This document shows positions 23,960-37,020 of a stretch of 64,000 bases of DNA, piece after piece. The DNA is from Liolophura sinensis (lineage: Eukaryota > Mollusca > Polyplacophora > Chitonida > Chitonidae). The position numbers were made by a program, and so were the translations under genes. Position 1 is the stretch's first letter. The number at the start of each line of letters is the position of its first letter. The notes below the pieces were generated by a model. That model was given only the letters and a program-made list of their open reading frames with translations. It did not search any database and had not been told where the DNA came from. Where the stretch lies: the NCBI RefSeq assembly GCF_032854445.1, contig NC_088302.1, forward strand, positions 14,505,338-14,569,337, read 5' to 3'.

Positions 23960-24500
23960 ATTCTTTCAGCGTCTAGGTAAAGCTAACAAATGGGATTGGC
24001 ATTTGCGCGAAACTCGTATTTATCATCTGTTTGTCTCGTCAAAAAAGTGGTACCTTGCATCCAAAAGCCGATATGTCTGGTACGAATCACGCGATCTGAA
24101 TTCTGTCCTACACAAACCAGTCGGAGCACGATTGTTCCACCCAGTAATGTCTGCGCCCAGAGGGAATATGAAAGTAAGTTAAAAGGAAACAAATCTGACT
24201 GTGGAAGTGATTAGCAGTACAGCATGCAATTCCCAGACGGATACTTATCCCATAAGTTTGATCATTTCTGACATTAAAATCTTGTCCTTCAATACCGCTA
24301 TACCTAAATTTGACACAAGACTCATTTTCCACTTCAATTCCAACACATGTTGAAGTTCTCTGAAGAGCGCTATTACAGGGATATCTGATTACAACGATTT
24401 ATTGACTGTATGCACGAGCAATGAGCCATTTTTTCCCAGCTTGAATAAAAACATTATCGAGATTGTGAGGTCAATGGAGGGATCATTACCCACCTGGATT
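23960..24500 (+). repeat. Local degenerate module, copy 4, most complete
   Basis: It combines the part seen in copy 3 (GCGAAACTCGTATTTATCAT, TACCTTGCATCC, GCCGATATGTCTGG, CACAAACCAGTCGGAGCACG) with the part seen in copy 2 (AATCTGACTGTGGAAG, ATGCAATTCCCAGA, ATACTTATCCCATAAG). It therefore shows that copies 2 and 3 are pieces of one unit. The 73-74 codon open frames here are not kept in the other copies. Confidence 0.65.
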
Positions 24501-27500
24501 GTGGTATCAATACATCCTCCTTCAATGGTCAGAAATCGCGTTGCTGAAAAGATGGCAGGGTATAACTCTGGTGGAATTTTACAGGAAGATGGAAATCAAA
24601 TTATAGAAATCTTTGACCCCTAAACTCGACCGTTTTGTAGATGTATGTCAATAAAGTCCAGGATGGGAGGAGCTGCGTCCTTAATACAGTGCCTCTATGC
24701 AAACCATTCGGCCTATAAACCCAGAATTTTCGGCTGTACAGTAGATCACTTAGCGGTATCGACCAGCACCATGTAGGCGGGCTATTGGATTTGGGACATT
24801 TCCCACATCGAGTCTTGGTGTTATAATCACCTTATATCCGTACCGTCAGAGAAAGCCTGACTCTTACTGGTCGAATAAGAAAAGCCAAAATTATCTTTCG
24901 TCTGCGAAATTAACTGGACGTGTAAGCATTTTCTTTGCGCTTTCCATCTAGATTTGGGGCAATTGGTTTGGGTCATTGTCTGTGGCTTTTGTCATTACAA
25001 TGCTCATCTCGCGCCATGGTGAGATCGAAATGGATGGTCTCCAAGATTTGATATCCAATGTAAGCTAGAGCAATCAGATCAACTATTACCTCCGACGGCG
25101 CATGTCTATATAGACCTGACTGAGAGGAATGTCACTTTGAGGAAGAAACCGGGCCGCAAATATCGTAACATACAAACGATGCTATAGCCTATTTTCCACT
25201 GACAATCCATGATCGACCAAGGCATCAGAAAGGCTTAAAGCCACGCAGTTCATTATTGATAAAAGATATATACAGATAAAGTATTTTCAGACTAGTTTTA
25301 TGTTTTCTCATACCGAATGATATGGACCATTAGACATAATATGGTTGCAAATAAAATTCTTATGATTAAAACCCAATCCCGTAAAGTCTTCGTTAAAGGT
25401 GTCAGTGTTTTGCATTGAACCACAGCTTATTGTCAAGTCTACAGATTGGCACTCGAGCGATTTTATGGAACTGTTGGTTACGTCTACCCGCCGAATGCCG
25501 TTAATATGGCTTGTAGTAAAAATAAGTGTGTAAATTTTTGTACAGCATTTATAAGTACAAAATGAAATGCATCACTCCATTATTTAGATACTGCTCCAAT
25601 TTGTGGTGTTGATGATTTTTGTTTCTTGCACATTTTGCAAGAAACAAAATGATGAGACAAGCGTCTAATACAGTCTTCGATAAATCATACGAGAAAGCTG
25701 ATCTCTAAAAGTGTAACTATTTATAGGCCAGTGACAGATGATATCTTCGCATCTTTGCTGGCAGAATATTTTACAAAGCCCCCTCAAGGGACTCATTGCT
25801 GGAGAAATATAAAAACTAGACACCAATTATGCCACATTTCGTATTCCTGATGCATACAATTTACAATAATCTAATAATTCATCATTCTCGATGGAATTTT
25901 CTCACTTGGAATTGTTCTCATGTTGCTCTTACTACTTTCTGGGTAGGACGATATTCACAGCTGCTTTTGTCTGGTTTTTTTCCACTACGCAGCTGGTTTT
26001 AATGACGGTGGTAAAACGTTCCCAAACACGAATTTATCATGACGATAGAAGGGGTCGTATCTCTGGGCAACAAAGATATGGTATTTAGTAATTTAGATTT
26101 GTTGAGTAGTACCACAAGTGTGTCATGTATTATGAATGCATATAAGCGCCTTTCACTGTTAAGACAGGCGGTAAAACCAAGGTGATGTGTAAAGTCTACA
26201 TAATTACCATTGTCTTCATGACAGCTTCAAAACTGGTATCTTTATCAATACATCTGCATAGCTATGTCTGAGTCAATACCGACAACAATGAGACCAGTAT
26301 TCTTATGCTCGACAATGGTAGGCTAATGCTGGCAAAATTAAGCTTGTACTAATACTCACTGATTGCATCAGCCTACATTTTAGGAAAAGATTATGTGATC
26401 CATCTTTAATTATGATTAATTATTTATTATGGTATAAATAGGCTCTATCTGTATCCAAAATGTTTCCATAATGTGTACACTTAATACAGATAGATTATTT
26501 CTCTTGGGTAAACATACCAAATTTCGCAGTTACCATTCGTATTTTCTTTTATGAAAAAGGCATGTGGAGTTTGGCGTGAATTTTCCAGATTTCTCCACTC
26601 TCATCGTTCTTACGGCCTTGGTAACAACAAACGATCGACGTCGCCCACCTAAGACAGTACTGAGAGCTTCAGAGGACAACTTGTCTTCCACATGTTTTAT
26701 TGCACTGAACAGCTGTAACCAATGGTTTTGTTAGCATATGAGATGGAAAACATATAAAATTTGATGCGCAGGTTAAACTTGTCAACATTCAAGATAGAGG
26801 TCTATTAATTTCTGCTTATTCTGAAAGAGACAGGTACAAGAGACATTAACTACCGACGAGAATGGTATATACAGCTCTACTATTCTGCCCTAAAAAGAAG
26901 ATGTAAGATGCTCTTCACACGTCTCCCAGCATTCAATTGTGTGGGCTAAACAAACCGACTCACCGATGGTAGGTAGTGTCTACACGCGGCTTGTATAACT
27001 GATAAAGCTCACGGTTTTCTAGATGCCAACAGGTAATATAGACCGCTCTAACCACATCCGTCAGTAATAAGTAATCACGGGAAGCCAGACAGTGCATCCG
27101 TCCGCACAAACTCGATCCCAGAATCAATATACTATCGAAAACTGGACCTGAAGTAATCGTCTTTCGGAGCAATAAATCTGGAAACGTGTTAAATTAGTAG
27201 TTGCTTCTTGTTGCCAAGTTGCCGATTATTATTGCCCGGTCTGGGATTCTCCGGTGATCAGAGAGGACTTGCAACTTTTACGAGGTCAGCTTGATCAATA
27301 CTGGATAGCCGCATGCCATCAAGCGTTCAAATTGCGCGTCTGGTCTCCCTTACATCATCTAACCAAATCACGCGGGCCAGATTGCGTAAGCTAATTTTTC
27401 ACTTTTCCAACCCCCAGCGCTCCACAATTTACAGGGTAAGGTTTTGGTTTAGGTACAAATGAGAGTTAATTCCTCTGTAACTTTTTGCCGTAAACTCCGA

Positions 27501-28619
27501 CCTATAAGTACTAGGACAATGACTGATTGTTTTAGTGTAAAAAAGATGGAAAAAACGCGTGGTTCATCAGATGAACTCAAATTTACTTCTATTTGATTTA
27601 ATGAGACTTGCGTTTGAATTCTGTGGTGGTCTTTAGAGCCACATATAGGGTGTTTAAGTACTCTGACGTAACACGAAACTCAAGTGGGTTTTTTTTTCAG
27701 TTCTGAAAACAGCGTTTAATCTTAGAATAGCTCTTATTACCAACGAGTAAATAATTACTGAATTAATGTTCAAGACATTTTTTTTTCGGGTATCTATATC
27801 TTCATTATGTGTGCACATTGGACCATACGAGCGTATCCCGTTATTATCGCTGGTGATTACAGCTTAGGCTTAATTAACAGGTAAATTGACACATATATTT
27901 TTCGTGTTCTAATTTGTATCACAGACGAACTGCCAACAGAGAGTTTCGTGGATGTATATGCGTCGGGTTCAGCATTATTCCCGCCATATCACAATGGAGT
28001 ATCACTGCACCAGGTTGGCCTAATGTCGAAATATGTCTAGTGCCCTGTCATTGGAAGTCCATGCATAACTGATTAACCAGACGCTTACCGTCACAGTATA
28101 TCACCACATGTATTGTACCATTGTGGAAACAGTTTTACATGGTATGTAAAAATACGCATATCTCCATATCAAGCATAGATTTGCTTGTTCTCTGGATGGA
28201 GTCTATTTTAAGAAATGATATACGCAAAAACGTTTTATAGTTGTAGAATGTGTATATGTACATCCAAGTCACCCACATTAAACTAAATGATCGGATGTTC
28301 AAGGCGAAAGCTACAGCGTTTAATAGGTGGATATAAGAAAAGACGGCGTGCTGTCATGTCGACTAACTCTCAATACAGCGTACAATATCATCAGATAGTT
28401 GACTAAATTTCTTTCAGACACTATCAGTGGTATTACACACGTTTAAATGTTTATCTTGATTTGGTCTGATTTGTTTATTCACCAGTTACATATAAGTCAG
28501 TGACAACAAGGTAAAGTACCAAAACTGCTACAAACAAAAGGATTGTGAATAAAATTAAATTTCCATCAAAGAGTAACTGGCAGGAACAGGAATACCCGAG
28601 GGCTTGTTATATCCCTACG
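24501..28619. other. Long unique stretch with one perfect hairpin
   Basis: I see no gene in these 4 kb. A short plus-strand frame at 25891-26088 and a minus-strand one at 26960-27172 lack motifs. A weak match to the left edge of the 3-kb duplication lies near 26575-26635, followed by GAGGACAACTTGTCTTCC, which is also found at 53678 in a SINE, so an old SINE fragment may be present. T-runs occur near 27690 and 27780. Confidence 0.45.
25617..25649. other. Perfect 14-bp hairpin
   Basis: TTTTGTTTCTTGCA and its exact reverse complement are separated by the five bases CATTT. The stem is AT-rich and no T-run follows that would suggest an RNA polymerase III terminator. Too short for a typical microRNA precursor. 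Confidence 0.8.
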
Positions 28620-30400
28620 ATACTTGAAATAATAGTGTCTGCTGTTAGTGACGAGAAGAGGCGTGTGCAAAGTATTTTTTGTTGAACAAAAACTGAATTA
28701 GAGTGTGCGAGTCTAGCGGAGAGTGCAAAGATCTTTTCTGCAGAGCGAATAAAGGTAACAAACGCATTTTTAAGTATTTCCCAAGAGAAGTTTACAGTAT
28801 GATAGATACGGATAAATGAGGGAATAGTACAAAACGTATGGTGTTTTCGTTTTCAGATATTCTTTGGTATGATTGATAATCCCAATATTTGTGGACACTT
28901 TATACAGACAATGTATTCTATAGGTTCCCCTAGTATATTTAGATTTGGGATATTTAAAGTAGTGCTGTGGCGGAAATGAATGTACATGCATTTTTTTTTT
29001 TTGCATTAACCGAAAGTTTATTAGAACAAAGCCAAGTGTGAAGATTATCTAATTCATTGGACATCAGAGTAAAAAAATCTTGAAAATCATCACTGGAGGC
29101 AAAAGCACTGGTGTCATCTGCTAACGAGAGGGTTTCCAGTAGTGGGCATGCTTTTGATATGTCATTGACATGTATAAGGAACAATCTAGGTTCCAGTATT
29201 GATCCTTGCGGCACACCATATGTTATTTGTGAAACAGAAGAAGCAATGTTCTTGATTTGGACACATTGACCCCTACCAGTTATGTAACTTTTCAACCAAT
29301 GATCAGCTTTCCCTCGAAAGCCGTAGTAGTCTGATTGATCCAATAATATGTTATGGTCCACAGACTCAAAGGCTTTAGACAGGTTCAAAAATAGACTCGA
29401 ACTGTTTTTCTTACTTTATTTGGCATAAATCATTTTTTCATTGAGAGAGATGGCTGCCAGAGAGGTAGAATGAAAAGAGCGAAAACCAAACTAACATTCA
29501 CTAAGCAGACTGTGCAGTCAAGAAATCTGGTCATTTTTGTTAACAGCTATCTTTTTCAAGATTTTACTAAAACATGAAATAACAAAACTAGCTCTATAAT
29601 TCTCAAAGAGGTTTTTTTTCAGCAGATTTATAAGCTGGAGTCACTTTTGCAATTTTCATCGCATCTGGAAAAATGCCAGTTTGAAAGGGAATATTAGATA
29701 TATGTACAGGTGGGGTAGACAATTTCTCTGCAACCAACTTGACTAGGGAGGTTTTTATGCCATCTAAACCAGGTGAACCGTTTTTCGGGTCCATAATTAT
29801 GTGATAGACATCCTCAGCTGTGCAACTTTCGAATGAGAAGTGGTTCAGAAAAGTTTCGTTCAAATAATCGCGCGGCCGGTGAGATGTGTGAGGTATGGAG
29901 CGGGATAATTTTGATGCCACAGCTCCGAAATAATTATTAAATCATTCAGCAATCTTTTGGGATCAGAGGATAATTCTCCGTGAGTATTAAAACTTTTAGA
30001 TAAATCCGCTTTGTATTCGTTAAACAGTTTATTAATTTCCATGTGTTTTTATATCAATGTTAACATCACTGAATTTATTTTCGTAATGAGACAGTTTTAC
30101 AATTCTGAGAGTATAACTTAACTTATTTCCGTATAATGTTTTATGTGAATCATTTGAAAGTAAATGCCGCTGTTTCCATAACTGATACCTTAATAGCCCG
30201 TGAAATCCATGATCCGTGTTGTTGCACCAGACTGGGCCAGACGTTAATGGGAAACAGTTTTCATAAATAGGGGTAAAACTATCTAAAAGCGAACTACAGG
30301 CTCGACTATGATCATGGATCTCACTAAAAGTAGTGTCCCATTGTGAGTCATTTATTTTTTGCTTAAAATTATCTTTATGCATTTGACTTACTCTTCGATA
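28620..30400 (-). pseudogene. Broken non-LTR (LINE) reverse transcriptase
   Basis: Translated pieces on the minus strand form one reverse transcriptase in order. 30382-30032 resembles the linker between endonuclease and RT (FTPIYENCFPL, a W-rich LLRYQLWKQRHLL). 30042-29603 gives the fingers region with NGSPGLDGIKTSLVK and FPDAMKIAKVTPAYKS. 29600-29400 has FENYRASFVISCFSKIL and FGFRSFHST but with stops. 29388-28954 has LSKAFESVDHNILL, YGFRGKADHWLKSYI, YGVPQGSIL and LADDT at residues 89-93 (about 29110-29124), where FADDT is usual. 29000-28770 has the thumb (VSTNIGIINHT, YYSLIYPYLSYC) and weaker similarity continues to about 28620. At least three frameshifts and several stops break it. No endonuclease was found, so it is 5' truncated. 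The motif set suits the Jockey/CR1 group; I cannot settle the clade. Confidence 0.93.
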
Positions 30401-30880
30401 TATTATTGTACCTGGTGAAATAGGTATGTTTTATTGATGTTTACTCAAATGAAATATGGGGAAAAGGTAGGTTATATCAGCTACAAAATACCGGGTGTTA
30501 ATACACCTTCATGAAAATTTGTAAAAGTATTATCAATAAGAGTAGAGGAATTACGCTTTACTCTTTTCTTATAATACGACGATATATACGCTAAAATTGT
30601 TATACAGAAGCTTCCCAAAACAATTAGCATAATTTTAACAACACACGCGCAGTGTTTGTGTAATGAAATATATCACGGAAGCTACACGTTCCCCCTCCCC
30701 CATACCCTGCCTAATCAGTCATACATGGCAGTAAGGATTGAGAGTATCACTGCATTTTGTATGATATGTCGAGAATACTGTATGACACCTAGAAAATAAG
30801 AACATATAAGTACGCTACTTATATAAAAACAGTAAGCAAAAAGCCCATATACACTATAAAAGTTAATCTGTTATACCTTA
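30401..30880. other. Flank of the LINE relic
   Basis: Read on the minus strand this should hold LINE upstream sequence if the element were longer, but I find no endonuclease motif. A C-rich tract lies near 30688-30706. Confidence 0.4.
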
Positions 30881-30888
30881 ACATAATG

Positions 30889-31257
30889 GACCGCATCGGG
30901 AGCCTAATGGTTTGAGCGCCAGCCTCGAAGTCCGCAGACCCGGGATGAAATCCGGGTCGGGTCATACCAAAGACTTGAAAAAATAGTACTTGCTGCTGAC
31001 GCGCTTGGCGCTCAGCACTGAGAGGTTAGAGCAAGGAAACATGACTGGTTGGGCCTGTGTAAGTATATTATTACTGGGTGGGGTGTCATGTCTGGTGTCT
31101 TCGGCATAATGCGGCACCACTTTGGTGGCATAAACTCGTCCTGCCACAAGAAAACAATATATGCACACACCCTTTATGACTCGTTGTTATATGATTGAAA
31201 ACTTGTTAAGTACGATGTTAAACCCGAGGCATACATACATGCATTTGACATAATGTA
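30889..31257 (+). mobile_element. SINE family C, copy with 8-bp target duplication
   Basis: The head carries GGAGCCTAATGGTTTGAGCG as A-box region and GGGATGAAATCCGGGTCGGG as B-box region. The body matches 39347-39650 through GGTCATACCAAAG, TTGAAAA, CAGCACTGA, GGGTGGGGTGTCATGTCTGG, TGTCTTCGGCATAATG and a 3' end TTAAGTACGATGTTAAACCC with a CATA-rich tail. The repeat ACATAATG flanks it at 30881-30888 and 31258-31265. An open frame on the minus strand here is a by-product of the SINE. Confidence 0.85.
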
Positions 31258-31265
31258 TTTTTTCC

Positions 31266-33574
31266 GAAAAATGCTAGAAACAAAAAACACGATGTTATGT
31301 TGTAAATACACCTTAATATCGATAAATAACATTGGTGGCAATAACATAATATATTCTCCCATCACTCAGAAAGCGTACTATGCTGTAAATTTAAGAGAAT
31401 CGTTTTAACAGACATAACAGGGACAAAAGACCAACTGCAATAGCTTACATTAACGATGGTAGATGTTATCATTAAATCAACGTATAGCGATATACTAATT
31501 GTTCAATGAACAATTTGTAAGGTAACTTTTGCATATTTCACACTGAGACAATTCCTATAAACGGCCGTGCATTTCCTAATTGTACTTTCTTCTAGTCATG
31601 TTATATGCAGACTTCTACATAGAGAGACTCCATTAGGTAGACTGAAACACCATCAACAACTGCCAGCTGCGGCACGTCCAATCATTTTTTTAATAAAAAG
31701 AAGCTTAGGTGTGTATAAAAGGGCTAGGTTGTAATATTTAGTTAAAACAATCGACGCCATTAAACGCCACGGTCAACTTAAGCGTGATGACAATTAACAC
31801 TGTGTCACTGATACACGCGGAAGTAAACAGGGAAGAATAAATATGACATAAGTTAAACCACAAATGACATTACGATCGGTGTAAACACCGATGGATGGGT
31901 ACACGCTGGCCTCTAAATATTAGACCCAAATGTGAAAGTAATGTTCACCTACCTAAGATTAAGGATATTTATCCCCGGATCTGCCAGGGCGGACCTGATA
32001 AAAAAAAACAGCCGGTATATCCACAGATTGATGACGGGCGCCTGACAGGATCCTGTCCGTGATTGCCGTTAGCCGCTGGTCTATAATCACAATGTCTTGG
32101 ACGTCTCAGACAGTTATCCGCGGGAGTACAGACGTCTTCAGACAAGCGAAGAGCATCGGGGTCCCGATATATACATGTGGACAGATATCGGTAAGCAGGG
32201 TACGACAAGCACGAGCCAACAATGATGTATTTGCAGGTTTAGCAGCACGCTGATACACTGGGCAACCTAGCGTCACTGATTCACGCAAGGCACGAGATAC
32301 AGTATCAGACTCGTCCCTTTTCCTTGATGAGATTTTATCCGTTGATATCTAGTTTAATATTGGACAATGAGACTGTAAAACCTGTGAAAGATCAAACAAC
32401 AAAAACAACATGTAATGGAATTGATTATCTTACACTGTCTCTTATGAACACGGTATCAATTCTGTGGAAGAGATATTGCTGTTGATTTAGATAAATTCAC
32501 TGCGCAAAAATCAATAAATCAATCAATAAATCATAAATATTTATGAAATATATTCATTTAATATGACTGCATTTCGTAGAGGATAACGGTTGACATTTAA
32601 ATGGATATATTACGAGAGAATGAATTAAATACTGAAGCCAGGTTCAGGACGTGTGAATAAAGAGCCTAATGCTTGTCCAACACACTAGGTGAACAAGTTC
32701 ACTATACATGACTGCGGCGATGTATTCTTCAGATACAGGGACAAGTAGGGGATCAATCCACGGCTAATTTACGACAATGCTATACAATTTTCCGCCCAAT
32801 GGCGGCTCATGTTCAGACTGAATTTACCACTGTAAGTTTGCAAAACCAGTTTTGCTCACAAAGAAACGATAAGACAGGAATGAGCATTAGACTTTACAGG
32901 CCCGAACTTCTTTAAGCTGGGAAAAAAATCATTACAATTGTTCATGTTTATACTAAATCGAAGGAACATAGCACGGTTATATAACGTCATTCGGACAAAG
33001 CTGAAAACGCGCTCCTAACTGGTATTTACACAGATTCTTAGTTTCTATACAGCTGGTGTAACTCTTCTCTCACAATTTTTTTCGCGTCAAACCACTTATA
33101 TTCCCAAATCAGCATGTCGACCTAAACTGAGTGGACCATATCACTTTGAAGCCTTCAGGCTATGACCGGGGTCGTTCAGTCGATGGATTCCAGATAAGAA
33201 TCAATGCCCAGACTAGTTAAATTAGTAACGAACCTTTGACTTCGTGGTCAACATTGATGTGAGGCAGACTAAACGCGTCAAGTCTTAAGTCAGTCGAGTA
33301 AAGAGTTAATCTGCCAGAGGCGTTGCAATTGGACATCTGACACCAGAGGAAGACTTCCAGGAGCGAATTTGGTACAAGCAGAGTGTTTAATCCGTTTAAA
33401 GTTCCACAGGAATTCGGTTCTGACATCGCCTATCTGGCAGAGAGCTCAGGCGTTTAATGTCAAGCGAAAGGGTCTTTCAATTTGGTATCCAATCTAAACT
33501 TAGCCCTATAGTGCAAGTTGGTGTTATATTGTTTTGTTGTTTTTTTTGTGAAAACTCACAGTCTATAGAATGAA
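31266..33574. other. Unique stretch, no supported gene
   Basis: A peptide frame at 32106-32253 contains STDVFRQAKSIGVPIYTCG and runs into GGTAAGC, which could be a splice donor, but I cannot support it as an exon. A CAAT/AAAT-rich run near 32505-32545 looks like a bare SINE tail. Confidence 0.4.
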
Positions 33575-33740
33575 ACAGGGAAGCAAAACCAGGGTAAGAA
33601 AGACAGTGTGGCAAATTGCCACACGTAACCAGTGAAACCCTGCACCTTGTCAATTTATAAAATTTAAGGTTTTACTCTAACTGTTCATTTAAATGTTTAA
33701 ATAATACCAGCTTAAATACTCTCCAGCACCTTGACTTTAG
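33575..33740 (+). repeat. Dispersed repeat R2, partial copy
   Basis: AAGCAAAACCAGGG, GACAGTGTGGCAAATTGCCA, CACGTAACCAGTGAAACCC and CCTTGTCAATTTATAAAATT match the R2 copies at 4.24 and 48.9 kb. The part after this (GTTCATTTAAATGTTTAAAT) resembles the minus-strand copy at 42.2 kb, then the similarity fades. Confidence 0.6.
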
Positions 33741-36679
33741 GAGAATTAGGTACAAAAAATAGTGATACCTGTGTTTGTCACTAGGATTTATATGTGAGTC
33801 AGTCATCAACTCTTTGTCTGTAAGGGTAGTTAAATAGGTGGGTTTCTTGGTGCAGATTACAGATGTGTTTTAACAAAACTCCCAGTTTAACCTCAGGCCC
33901 TAAGCCTTCAGCGATCCACGCCAAATCAACGCTCATCACTAGAAATCATCGCTGGTTTTTCGTTTCCCGCTGGCTTGGATTAAAGGGAGACTTGAATGAA
34001 ATTTAATTCCAGGGAACAGGCGATATCAGGAGAGAAGAAGCCCGTCAGTTTTTACCACTTTCCTCATCCTATAAGCTGATTTTCTGTCCGATCCAACAGA
34101 TCCACTAACCTACACAGTTATTGATCGTCTTTAATTCTCATCTCCTTGAACCAATTTCTTTTCTTGGGCTCTTCAAAGGGTTTTCACTTCAGAATTCTGT
34201 GTAAATGTATTACCGTATCAATTCGGCCCGTTTATAGTGGAGCCCTCGTGGGATGGCCTCGGCCCCACATCCCCATTAAGTGCCGTGTTAAGAGATTATC
34301 AGTCAGAGTGGGGACAATGCTTGGAACAAAACTGACATTCTTCCAGATCTGGATGAGTTTGGTGATGGATTCGACAGGTGACTGTGAGCACTCCAATAAT
34401 CGCTAGTAATAACAGCGAGGCCATCGGTGAGAATTCAGACTGATGATACCCGAATCGCCGCCGGACCGGCTATTCCTGGCTGACGTCAGCTGGAGCCATT
34501 CACTGATGGAACCGTTATTATCCCATGACCTTTAAGCCATTGTGATAACATAGGCACGGAACAAATGACAGTATATCTATAATTACGTGTATACAACGGT
34601 TAAACCAATTTCACGTTTTAGATTTATACGGCGGATTGATGGCGAGATCTTTACACGTCGATGTGGACGCTTTTTCTGAAGGGTATGTTGTGTTCGTATG
34701 TTTTAGTCTTAGATTTTTGCTGACTTACATTCCTATGTTTAAATTACCTTAGTGTCTTACTTCACAGTATACGACTGCCTATACTGTAAAGAAACATATG
34801 CTAGAAGTTAGTAATACCATGCATGCAATGCCTATTTGCCAGTTTTGATTTCGTAGATAGACAGTGAGGGGCAAATGAACAGAATGCACAGCAGTTGAAA
34901 GATTCCATCCGAATCAAGTAGTTTTTGTTTCCAGAAAAGAGGCAGAGTGACTTTTGCCGACATTAGCTTTGAAACTGGCAGCATTTGTATTGTTGAATCT
35001 TATTTTACAGTATAACTTATCCCGAACGGAATTCAGTTTTTAATGTAGTCTATTAGTAATAGCCTGTAAACGTTGTACAGTTCCGAAATATAGACAAAAA
35101 CTAGTTTAGAAACACACAGAAGTGAATTTCATTCTGATATTTATTTACCTTAATCACTTTATGGCACCACGAAAAACGTCATAAGTGAATAATACAATTC
35201 TCTTCTTTTTCACTTTCCAAATTTCTTCTGACATCCGGCTCTCAGGAATAAGAAATCTCCGCATTCCACGGAAGCACGTATAATTACTGAAAATTGGCGA
35301 AATTTTAGGACGCGTAAATTGGATTATCTCTCGACGGAACATCCCGCTAGCGTGAGGACAAACTTGTTATCCTATTCCGCTCCCCTGATGGGTTTTATTT
35401 GTCTGACTTACGGCGACCGAATCTGAGATAACTTCAGTTACAGAACAGCCTCGATCAAATCAACGAGCGCAGCATGGCGCACTAAACTCTTTGCTCCCTC
35501 GGAAGAGGGATTATGTAAAATTAATTTTATAGAGTTCAGTTCGTGTTCAGAACTTGCTGACATTAATGGCATCGGTGTATCAACAAATGCAAAAGCACTA
35601 TGAATAATTTCTGTGCTACAGTTTGCAAGTTAGGGTATGCATGATGACTTCAGGATTTTAGTATTTGACGTTTAACAAACAGAATGCCAGTATTTGTAGT
35701 TTAGATCAACAATAAATTTGCATGTTAATTAATTTACACCGTAAATTCATTGTCAACGTTTGTCCACGTACACGATGCCTGTGGATCGACGATGGCAGCA
35801 CTGATAAATTTTACATTATGCAAGAAAACACGGATGGCAGTATCACAGGCTATATATGTATCTACATCTGTTTTGACTTGTGAACTGAATGTTGTAAATT
35901 TTGTTTAATGGGGCCAACACATCCCGCCTAAAAGACCCCGGTAAAAGCAATAAACTCCTTTGATCTTTCATGTAGTACATAACTGTTTCTGTCTTATTGT
36001 GGTCCTTAAGCAAAGATTTAGTTCACAAAACGTTTAGCGTAAGGACAGAGAAAGGTGTTTTTTTTTTAACACAGCTTGGAACTGACTTGTTTAGGCAGGA
36101 AATGCCCCCTATTATGGATGAGCCATTTACAACGTCTTCATCCTCGCAGTAACAGTATACAAACCGTTATGTCAGGAGAAAACAAAGGCACCGTCATAGG
36201 CCGATATGTCAGGTAAGTAGACATTTCCCTATACTGTAATCGAATTAACGTCACCATATGGTTTTGTAAGATGTATACCGTTTCGTCGATGTCTCACCTA
36301 GATGAACTCTTAGAATCGATGATCGAGAAGGTTCACATTCGACCGCTAGTGGCAATCATTCAGGATATCGTTGGATTTGTAAAAAGGAAACGTTACCTGA
36401 AATGGATTAGCGATAATTAAGATCAATCTAGACAAATCAAACATGGTATTTCGCCAGTGTATTATTCGGCTTTTTGTATTGTGCAGATACATTCTTGTCT
36501 GTTTGTCAATGTATTCACTTGACTGTGGAGTTTCTTTGTAATATTCAGCACCCTTCACATAACGTTAAATAAAGCTCAGGTACATAAGTTTCATTATCTA
36601 CCGAAACCTCCCAGGCAGAAGCAACTACCTGGGCTGTAGGTCGAACAAGCCCGGATAATTCTGTTTCTCTTCACTCCAC
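33741..36679. other. Unique stretch, no supported gene
   Basis: The largest open frame, 86 codons at 34146-34406, contains no known motif and is not conserved elsewhere in the window. The region at 36160-36215 has CCGATATGTCAGG, a weak echo of the local modules at 20-24 kb. Confidence 0.45.
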
Positions 36680-37020
36680 TAAGTCATGTTCAAACATGCC
36701 CTCACTGCAGGCTGAGCAAAAAATCTGTAGATTGTTCCATCGCCAAGATGAGGCTTTTTCATTTTGTTCCATGAAACCATGTTAAGGAAATCTGTAGTTT
36801 GTCCAACGGCCACGATAATGTTGTTGCAAAACAAATCGTGTTGAATAAGGCTGCAGATGGTTCAACCTATAAGATAAGACTTTTTCACTGTGTTCCAACA
36901 TGTCAGGTTAAATAAGCTTTGCCACTGTATCGCAGTAAATCATGTTTAACAAGCCTGTGGTTTTTTTTTTTTCAACGGTCAAGATAAAGCTTTTCCGCCT
37001 TTACAAGAAGTCATGCTTAT
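36680..37020 (+). repeat. Degenerate minisatellite, about 60-67 bp unit
   Basis: Phrases of the form TGTAGATTGTTCCATCGCCA, AGATGAGGCTTTTTCA, TTGTTCCATGAAACCATGTT, AAGG recur four to five times with strong drift, for example at 36727, 36790, 36851 and 36955. Spacing is roughly 60-110 bp because some units have lost parts. The array is old. Confidence 0.6.

Noticed and set aside
32106-32253. Possible von Willebrand A domain fragment (DVFRQAKSIGVPIYTCG, then a donor-like GGTAAGC)
   Set aside because: Only about 17 residues resemble the family; the metal-binding motif and flanking strands are absent in all frames.
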